Source: Bacteroidaceae bacterium (lineage in GTDB: Bacteria > Bacteroidota > Bacteroidia > Bacteroidales > Muribaculaceae). From it: DNA of 9,109 nt. Location: positions 1 to 9,109 of the forward strand of contig JAETNO010000043.1 in the NCBI GenBank assembly GCA_021768245.1. Direction: 5' to 3'. The stretch's first letter is position 1. Each line of letters begins with the position of its first letter. Below, in pieces: positions 6,385-9,109 of the stretch. Below the pieces are notes generated by a model. That model worked only from the letters and a program-made list of their open reading frames with translations. It searched no databases and was not told where the DNA came from. A program made the translations under genes and the position numbers.

Positions 6385-6917
6385 TACAACTGTCCCCTCC
6401 TTCCCTGCCGGAGCAGTTTCGCCAGCAGCGAGAACACAATCAGAAACACCAGCACCCCGGCGAACATCCGGAGAGCCGGAAAGGCCATGATACTGTTAAG
6501 CGTCATACTGAAAAGACTCAGCACAGAGCCTAACCAATTCATATAAAGCAGAACATCCGGATTCGGAGGTTCCGGTGGCAGAATAGGAATAATCACTGTT
6601 TTGGTCTCGCCACAAGAAAAACAAATATATGTTTTATACCCTTCTGATTCAGTCGTCGGCAACGACGATGCCCCAAGGTTCCAATCGTGCGATAACGTAA
6701 CATCAAAGTTATGATTCTCTTTGCAATAAGGGCAATATGCAGGGAAATCCTTGACTGGACCGCATTGATCACCAGTCACCTCAAACGAATTTCCGGTAAT
6801 AGGGCAAATAACGGTAGCCGAAAGGTTCGACTGCGAAGAAGCAAGTGCGCAGGGCGCTAATACTACAGCCGCCAAAAGAAAACATATCGCGCAGCTGACC
6901 ACCCGAAATCTTTTCAT
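6384..6917 (-). CDS. Secreted Cys-rich single-pass protein, candidate minor virion protein
   Basis: 177 aa from the ATG at 6917, which has AGGAGG 7 bases upstream; a longer reading from 7019 would run through the terminator and the coat gene's end and is rejected. Signal peptide ~1-26 (cleavage near CALA/SSQ); an outer domain with CPI (38), C52, CPYC (62-65), HDW (77-79) and CFSC (99-102); a proline-rich linker (ILPPEPPNP); a membrane helix ~147-168; and a basic tail (LLRQGRRGQL). The HDW...YICFSCGETKT stretch parallels HEW...YVCSKCEKTKT in the tip protein. The outer domain is AT-rich (24 of 60 G+C at 6601-6660), while the signal and anchor parts are GC-rich. It is the first gene after the coat terminator and probably acts with the tip protein. 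Confidence 0.78.
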   Translation of the reverse strand: MKRFRVVSCAICFLLAAVVLAPCALASSQSNLSATVICPITGNSFEVTGDQCGPVKDFPAYCPYCKENHNFDVTLSHDWNLGASSLPTTESEGYKTYICFSCGETKTVIIPILPPEPPNPDVLLYMNWLGSVLSLFSMTLNSIMAFPALRMFAGVLVFLIVFSLLAKLLRQGRRGQL

Positions 6918-6930
6918 CCTTCTACCTCCT

Positions 6931-6965
6931 AAAAATAGCGGGACGTGGAGCCTTCCACGCCCCGC
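6931..6965 (-). terminator. Intrinsic (probably leaky) terminator after the major coat gene
   Basis: Read leftward, GCGGGGCGTGGA pairs with TCCACGTCCCGC (12 pairs, one G-U) around a 4-base loop and is followed by TATTTTT. It starts 10 bases after the coat stop and ends just before the RBS of the next gene, for which no separate promoter was seen. Ff phages have a terminator at the same point, right after gVIII, that keeps coat mRNA in excess over minor-protein mRNA. Confidence 0.88.
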
Positions 6966-6975
6966 TTGCTGGGCT

Positions 6976-7281
6976 TTATCCCTTTGCTGCGCGCTTGATC
7001 TGACGAAATGCCCGCACACCGATCGTCAGCAGACCCGCCGCCAGGAACAGGGTCAGCAGAGGATTGCTGGTCATCAGCGTCCATACGGAATTCATCAAGC
7101 TGGTCACCGTATCGAACGCACCCAGCACCGCGGGCATCCCGCTGGATTCGCCGCCGCCGCTCGAAGCCATGGCCACCGGAGCCAGCGCTGTGGCTGTGCT
7201 GGCTGCCAGAACGGCAGTTTGCACCTTTGCGGATCTCGCTTTCTCCTTCACCCACTGAATGGCCTTCTTCAGAATCTTCAT
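6976..7281 (-). CDS. Major coat protein precursor (pVIII-like)
   Basis: 101 aa from the ATG at 7281, with AAAGGAG 7 bases upstream; an upstream start at 7335 has no comparable RBS. A long basic N-region (MKILKKAIQWVKEKARSAK) and hydrophobic core end at a good signal peptidase site (APVAMA/SSGG, after residue 39). The mature ~62-aa form is the classic filamentous coat design: a Ser/Gly/Glu outer part, an amphipathic helix (AVLGAFDTVTSLMNSVW), a membrane helix (LLTLFLAAGLLTIGV), then a basic tail (RAFRQIKRAAKG) that would line the capsid lumen against DNA. It lies second in the structural operon, after the ssDNA-binding candidate, with a terminator right behind it. Together these make the assignment strong despite low sequence conservation in such proteins. 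Confidence 0.88.
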   Translation of the reverse strand: MKILKKAIQWVKEKARSAKVQTAVLAASTATALAPVAMASSGGGESSGMPAVLGAFDTVTSLMNSVWTLMTSNPLLTLFLAAGLLTIGVRAFRQIKRAAKG

Positions 7282-7339
7282 TACCTTTCTCCTTTCCTTC
7301 GTTTTACTTGAGGCGATCCGCTGGATCACCGGCAAGCCA

Positions 7340-7612
7340 TTACTTCTCTTCCACCAACTGAAGGTCGCTCAGGCGCGCCATTTTCCCGGACCTGGTATTG
7401 TACATCGTGTAACCAAGCTCATACAGCGCGCCCACCTGCAGCCGGTCCGGATTCACCCGTTGAGGACAGGACAACACTTCTACCTTACTGCCTCTTACGC
7501 CTTCCACACTGTTCTCTACGTACATCAGATGCAAACCGCAGAACTCTCGCTTCTGCCCGTCCTTCTCATACTGCCTCCGTTCCATACCTACCAGTCTCGC
7601 TACTTCACTCAT
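7340..7612 (-). CDS. Probable ssDNA-binding protein (pV-like)
   Basis: 90 aa, starting at the ATG at 7612 with an ideal RBS (AAAGGAGG, 8 bases upstream). The sequence alternates short beta-type segments and turns (REFCGLHLMYVEN, GSKVEVLSCP, GALYELGYTMYNTRSGKMARLSDLQLV), consistent with a small OB-like beta-barrel, and has scattered basic and aromatic residues (Y15, F24, Y31, Y64, Y68, Y71). It has no signal peptide or membrane helix. First gene of the structural operon, directly before the major coat gene, is where Ff-type phages encode pV, which coats the newly made single strand and delivers it for packaging, and which also represses translation of phage genes. The call rests on position and predicted fold; a transcriptional regulator cannot be excluded. 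Confidence 0.6.
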   Translation of the reverse strand: MSEVARLVGMERRQYEKDGQKREFCGLHLMYVENSVEGVRGSKVEVLSCPQRVNPDRLQVGALYELGYTMYNTRSGKMARLSDLQLVEEK

Positions 7613-7695
7613 GTTTTGCGCCTCCTTTCCTCGTTTTTACTGCTGGAAAGCCTCCACACGCTTGGACTGCCTTGAAGAATCACGTCACCAGCATC

Positions 7696-7731
7696 TCAAA
7701 AAGGAGCGATCTTCTCGTTTGGGCTTTTTGA
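7696..7731. promoter_or_regulatory. Second TCAAAAAG...CTTTTTGA inverted repeat in the structural operon leader
   Basis: TCAAAAAG (7696-7703) and CTTTTTGA (7724-7731) repeat the half-sites of the palindrome at 7749-7771, here 20 bases apart. They lie in the ~160-base leader between the leftward start site and the first gene. They may be extra repressor half-sites or an RNA hairpin in the leader. Confidence 0.4.
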
Positions 7732-7748
7732 TGTGTCCTAAACCAGCT

Positions 7749-7771
7749 ATTCAAAAAGATTCTTTTTGAAT
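7749..7771. promoter_or_regulatory. Candidate operator at the start site of the structural operon
   Basis: A perfect 10-bp inverted repeat, ATTCAAAAAG (7749-7758) and CTTTTTGAAT (7762-7771), separated by ATT. It begins about 9 bases beyond the leftward -10 box, covering the first ~25 transcribed bases, so a bound protein would block the structural promoter. The adjacent Arc-like protein is the obvious candidate. Confidence 0.6.
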
Positions 7772-7779
7772 CCGATACA

Positions 7780-7808
7780 ATCATACATCAAGAATCATAA
7801 AAAGTCAA
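7780..7808 (-). promoter_or_regulatory. Strong leftward promoter of the structural operon
   Basis: On the - strand TTGACT (7808-7803), a 17-base spacer and TATGAT (7785-7780) closely match the vegetative sigma consensus. Transcription would start near 7773 and leave a ~160-base leader before the ssDNA-binding candidate. Confidence 0.8.
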
Positions 7809-7835
7809 TATGACTCCGTTGGCGTCTTTTGAAAT

Positions 7836-7864
7836 TTGACAAATGGGTGATAATCAAATATTAT
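7836..7864 (+). promoter_or_regulatory. Strong rightward promoter of the repressor-candidate operon
   Basis: TTGACA (7836-7841), a 17-base spacer and TATTAT (7859-7864). The expected start site leaves only about 12 bases before the ATG at 7884, with GAGGTGAT as RBS. The two divergent promoters face away from each other with 27 bases between their -35 boxes. Confidence 0.8.
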
Positions 7865-7883
7865 CTTGTTTGAGGTGATAAAT

Positions 7884-8024
7884 ATGGATGACGTAAAGCA
7901 GATAACTTTGCGAATTAAAAAGAATCTATACGAAGAAGTTAAAAACCTTGCTGAATCAGAAAGCAGAAACATCAACCAGCAAATCGAATATATCATCAAA
8001 AAATATCTTGACCTAAGAAAATAG
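7884..8024 (+). CDS. Arc-like ribbon-helix-helix repressor candidate
   Basis: 46 aa, too short for many gene finders but well supported: RBS GAGGTGAT just upstream of the ATG and a consensus promoter 20 bases before it. The sequence MDDVKQITLRIKKNLYEEVKNLAESESRN... has the Arc/MetJ-type layout: a beta strand with alternating residues (QITLRI, 6-11), helix A (KNLYEEVKNLAESE), the turn RNINQQ, and helix B (IEYIIKKYLDLRK). Such proteins dimerise, insert the strand pair into the major groove and usually repress transcription. Divergent position next to the structural promoter and its palindromes parallels rstR of CTX phage in logic, though rstR is a different fold. Likely target: the TCAAAAAG/CTTTTTGA sites at 7696-7771. 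That link is inference. Confidence 0.82.
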   Translation: MDDVKQITLRIKKNLYEEVKNLAESESRNINQQIEYIIKKYLDLRK

Positions 8025-8045
8025 AAAGATAGAGAGGGCAACAGT

Positions 8046-8228
8046 ATGAACGACTACCTGGAAGCCCAAATAAAAAACATGGTCACCATTGTAAAGACCT
8101 TTGAGAATTCCTGTCGGATGGCTGCCCTTAAAAATGACGGAAGAATTGACAGTAACGAAGCCCAGCAACTCAAGAAAATAAACACCGCCTGCGAAAGATT
8201 CATTCACAGGCTCCAGAAGATCAAATAA
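8046..8228 (+). CDS. Small helical protein of unknown function
   Basis: 60 aa, 21 bases after the repressor-candidate stop and probably on the same transcript; GAGAGGG gives a modest RBS. The product looks like two helices (YLEAQIKNMVTIVKTFENSCRMAAL and SNEAQQLKKINTACERFIHRLQKIK) joined by the turn KNDGRID, whose D-x-G-x-I-D spacing faintly recalls an EF-hand-like loop but is too short for confidence. It is basic, with two cysteines, and has no membrane segment. The function is not recognised. Position beside a repressor on the strand opposite the virion genes suggests regulation, host interaction or immunity, but this is only context. Confidence 0.68.
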   Translation: MNDYLEAQIKNMVTIVKTFENSCRMAALKNDGRIDSNEAQQLKKINTACERFIHRLQKIK

Positions 8229-8242
8229 AACGGAGGCCGCTT

Positions 8243-8482
8243 ATGAAGTTTGTTATCGGAGCTGAAGACTTTTTAGGATGGTTGGATCGTGCTTCCTATA
8301 AAGGCGCAATTGGTATATTTTATAATGACACCTGGAGTGGTGTCCTGGCTTATGTTTTCTTTGGACTCCTTGCCCTCTTCGCCCTCATAGGCGTAATCAA
8401 TACGATAAAGTTCCTCTTTTTCCGGCCTAAGAAACCTAAAATGACTTCCAGTGAAAAATGGATGAAGACTGGGAAATGGTAA
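8243..8482 (+). CDS. Small single-pass membrane protein of unknown function
   Basis: 79 aa, with CGGAGG seven bases before the ATG, 14 bases after the previous gene. It has an N-terminal amphipathic part (MKFVIGAEDFLGWLDRASYKG), a membrane helix about 33-57 (GVLAYVFFGLLALFALIGVINTIKF), then a basic tail (RPKKPKMTSSEKWMKTGKW). It has no cleavable signal; the tail is probably cytoplasmic. The outline resembles a filamentous coat or end protein, but it is transcribed rightward with the repressor candidate, not with the virion genes. Superinfection exclusion or membrane-linked immunity are alternatives. Third and last gene of the rightward unit; a large hairpin starts 2 bases after its stop. Confidence 0.72.
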   Translation: MKFVIGAEDFLGWLDRASYKGAIGIFYNDTWSGVLAYVFFGLLALFALIGVINTIKFLFFRPKKPKMTSSEKWMKTGKW

Positions 8483-8484
8483 CC

Positions 8485-8540
8485 GCAGCAGCAGGACCCC
8501 GCCGCGGCTGAAGCCTTGGCGGCGGGGCCTCCCCTGCTGC
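8485..8540. repeat. GC-rich long hairpin after the rightward genes
   Basis: GCAGCAGG (8488-8495) pairs with CCTGCTGC (8533-8540), CCCCGCCG (8497-8504) with CGGCGGGG (8520-8527), and GGCT with AGCC at the tip (8506-8515). It begins just after the 79-aa gene. No T run follows, so termination is possible but not classical. The tip CGGCTGAAGCC recurs in the hairpin at 8607-8632. Confidence 0.75.
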
Positions 8541-8543
8541 GCT

Positions 8544-8609
8544 GCTCTGTTGTATTACACGGAGATCTTCTGAAGGAAAACCAGGACAGATGCTTTGTAA
8601 TACAAGAGC
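8544..8609. repeat. Hairpin closed by TTGTATTAC / GTAATACAA
   Basis: GCTC (8544-8547) and TTGTATTAC (8550-8558) pair with GTAATACAA (8597-8605) and GAGC (8606-8609), with a 2-base bulge. Each arm contains the TGTAWTACA palindrome also found at 1451-1516. The 38-base interior is mostly unpaired. Confidence 0.7.
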
Positions 8610-8632
8610 CCCACGGCTGAAGCCGTGGGGCT
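8607..8632. repeat. Perfect 12-bp hairpin with flanking 9-bp direct repeats
   Basis: AGCCCCACGGCT (8607-8618) and AGCCGTGGGGCT (8621-8632) are perfectly complementary with a GA centre. ATACAAGAG occurs directly repeated on both sides (8600-8608 and 8636-8644). Hairpins of this look occur at IS200/IS605-type ends and REP-like elements, but no transposase is present, so that origin is only a possibility. Confidence 0.75.
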
Positions 8633-8669
8633 GGTATACAAGAGGAGTATTCATCTTACTGACAGTGCC

Positions 8670-8743
8670 GGAGCCGCCGGACGGACCAACTCCCTGCTGG
8701 TGACCAATGCGCCGGAACGGCGGGTCAGAGGTTGGCCCGCTCC
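8670..8743. repeat. Multi-part nested stem-loop
   Basis: Four pairings nest in order: GGAGC (8670-8674) with GCTCC (8739-8743), CCAAC (8686-8690) with GTTGG (8731-8735), TGACC (8701-8705) with GGTCA (8723-8727), and CGCCG (8710-8714) with CGGCG (8718-8722) around GAA. The internal loops are unequal, as in a structured RNA or a branched DNA fold. Confidence 0.6.
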
Positions 8744-8783
8744 ATGGAAATCGCCCTCCGGGCGGTTTCCGTCGCTTCCATGG
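8742..8783. repeat. Hairpin with alternative inner and outer stems
   Basis: CCATGGAA (8742-8749) can pair with TTCCATGG (8776-8783). Alternatively GGAAA (8746-8750) pairs with TTTCC (8766-8770). Either can enclose CGCCC (8752-8756) with GGGCG (8760-8764). The two outer pairings exclude each other, so the fold may be switchable. Confidence 0.6.
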
Positions 8784-8810
8784 CCTGTGGGCCATAAGAT
8801 GCCGGAGGCG

Positions 8811-8880
8811 ATTGCATTACAAATTACCTTCAGCTTACCTTCAGCTGCCAGCTGATCTCCGGACCAATTGTAATGCAATT
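8811..8880. repeat. Hairpin closed by TTGCATTACAA / TTGTAATGCAA
   Basis: ATTGCATTACAAATT (8811-8825) pairs with AATTGTAATGCAAT (8866-8879) with one extra A. The closing arms are variants of the TTGTAWTACAA palindrome. The interior holds a perfect 11-bp tandem repeat TTACCTTCAGC (8824-8834, 8835-8845) and CAGCTG twice (8842-8847, 8849-8854). A competing pair, CCGGAG (8802-8807) with CTCCGG (8857-8862), crosses this stem. Confidence 0.7.
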
Positions 8881-9008
8881 GAACAAAATAGCGGTTATTG
8901 TTGCAAAACCATTCAGGCCGGAAGCTGGGTCACCCTTTTCAGAGGTACAGCTTCCGGCCTGGCTTTCAAGGTGGTTTCGCAACAAAACCATCCTTATTTT
9001 GTTCAATT
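8877..9008. repeat. 132-base near-perfect hairpin, candidate packaging signal
   Basis: Three stacked perfect or nearly perfect stems: AATTGAACAAAATA (8877-8890) with its exact complement at 8995-9008, GTTGCAAAACCA (8900-8911) with TGGTTTCGCAAC (8972-8983, one mismatch), and AGGCCGGAAGCTG (8915-8927) with CAGCTTCCGGCCT (8948-8960). A 20-base loop (8928-8947) tops it. It shares its first bases with the end of the previous hairpin. A long stem-loop of this kind is what the packaging signal of a filamentous phage looks like; that role is inference. Confidence 0.8.
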
Positions 9009-9048
9009 ACATATCCGCCTCTCCACAGCCCCCCTCCGGGCGCGTTCT

Positions 9049-9085
9049 GAGGCTGCCGGTCCCGTGAAGCCTCGCTCCTCCGGCA
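9049..9085. repeat. Interleaved inverted repeats (pseudoknot-like)
   Basis: GAGGCT (9049-9054) can pair with AGCCTC (9068-9073), and GCCGG (9055-9059) with CCGGC (9080-9084). The pairings cross each other, as in an H-type pseudoknot. The stems are short and may be chance in GC-rich DNA. Confidence 0.35.
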
Positions 9086-9109
9086 CCTGGGCAAAACCGC
9101 AAACCGTGC

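Larger units (their letters stand above)
8483..9109. other. Non-coding region of consecutive hairpins
   Basis: For over 600 bases neither strand holds an ORF with a credible RBS. The sequence instead is filled by at least eight inverted repeats listed separately, which together occupy most of 8485-9008. In filamentous phages such a region carries origin and packaging hairpins of the virion strand; a large structured RNA is the main alternative. No T-rich terminator, tRNA or host gene was seen here. Confidence 0.7.

Noticed and set aside
6918..7019. Longer start for the Cys-rich protein (211 aa)
   Set aside because: It would translate through the coat gene's end and the terminator; AGGAGG before 6917 and a clean signal peptide favour the shorter form.
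7282..7335. Longer start for the major coat protein (119 aa)
   Set aside because: The extra 18 residues lack an RBS and would displace the signal peptide; the ATG at 7281 has AAAGGAG at proper spacing.
8436..9067. Several ORFs of 64-119 codons in the hairpin region on both strands
   Set aside because: They overlap each other and run through hairpins, lack convincing RBSs and give Arg/Pro/Ser-rich products typical of GC-rich non-coding DNA.
8483..9109. CRISPR array
   Set aside because: The repeats are inverted and of different sequence and spacing; there is no regular direct repeat with spacers and no cas gene.
8483..9109. Retron or diversity-generating element
   Set aside because: No reverse transcriptase gene or template/variable repeat pair is present in the window.
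1..9109. Complete circular genome or a prophage with both attachment sites
   Set aside because: The window ends share no overlap or direct repeat, no dif-like pair was found, and a leftward gene seems to start beyond base 1.
1..9109. Transfer RNA or ribosomal RNA genes
   Set aside because: No cloverleaf with T-loop GTTCRA and matching acceptor stem was noticed, and no rRNA-like stretch was recognised.

Overview
The window reads as most of the genome of a filamentous-phage-like element (inovirus, Tubulavirales-type), either integrated or as an episome, in a Gram-positive host. The host is probably a gut-type member of the Clostridia. The evidence for that is strong AAAGGAGG ribosome binding sites, TTG starts, moderately high GC with AT-rich patches, LamG and HxW...CxxC surface modules typical of Firmicutes proteins, and no gene for a pIV-like outer-membrane secretin. 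The host assignment is inference. No integrase, tRNA or clear host gene is visible, the two window ends do not overlap, and a leftward gene appears to start just beyond base 1.

Layout. A long leftward (- strand) block runs from about 7773 down to 113 in the order known for Ff-type phages: a pV-like ssDNA-binding candidate (7340-7612), the major coat protein precursor (6976-7281), an intrinsic terminator (6931-6965), a secreted Cys-rich single-pass protein (6384-6917), a giant LamG-containing tip/adsorption protein (3619-6384), a 53-aa membrane protein (3453-3614), an acidic tail-anchored protein (2807-3460), a 59-aa membrane protein (2640-2819), the Zot/pI assembly ATPase (1741-2640), a 47-aa acidic ORF (1511-1654), an intergenic stretch of consecutive hairpins that is a plausible rolling-circle origin (1383-1516), the Rep_trans-type initiator (398-1351) and a ribbon-helix-helix/coiled-coil protein (113-394). 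Two short genes (53 aa and 59 aa) and the 47-aa ORF were found by reading the gaps.

A divergent control region at 7696-7864 holds two strong back-to-back promoters (TTGACT-N17-TATGAT leftward, TTGACA-N17-TATTAT rightward) and repeated TCAAAAAG/CTTTTTGA half-sites that cover the leftward start site. Rightward it expresses a 46-aa Arc-like repressor candidate and two small proteins of unknown role (60 aa, and 79 aa with one membrane segment). This resembles a lysogeny or copy-control switch.

The right end (8483-9109) has no convincing gene. Instead it carries a dense series of consecutive, partly nested stem-loops ending in a ~132-base near-perfect hairpin (8877-9008). Several of them are closed by the same 11-bp odd palindrome, TTGTAWTACAA or a close variant, which also closes the hairpin in front of rep and overlaps the start codon of the tip-protein gene. 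The most interesting signals are this hairpin array, the shared palindrome, the 37-bp similarity between the pre-rep hairpin and the tip gene's 5' end, the AT-rich patches in the exposed parts of the virion proteins, and an assembly ATPase whose membrane anchor lies at the N-terminus with no outer domain, which fits a phage that does not need a secretin.
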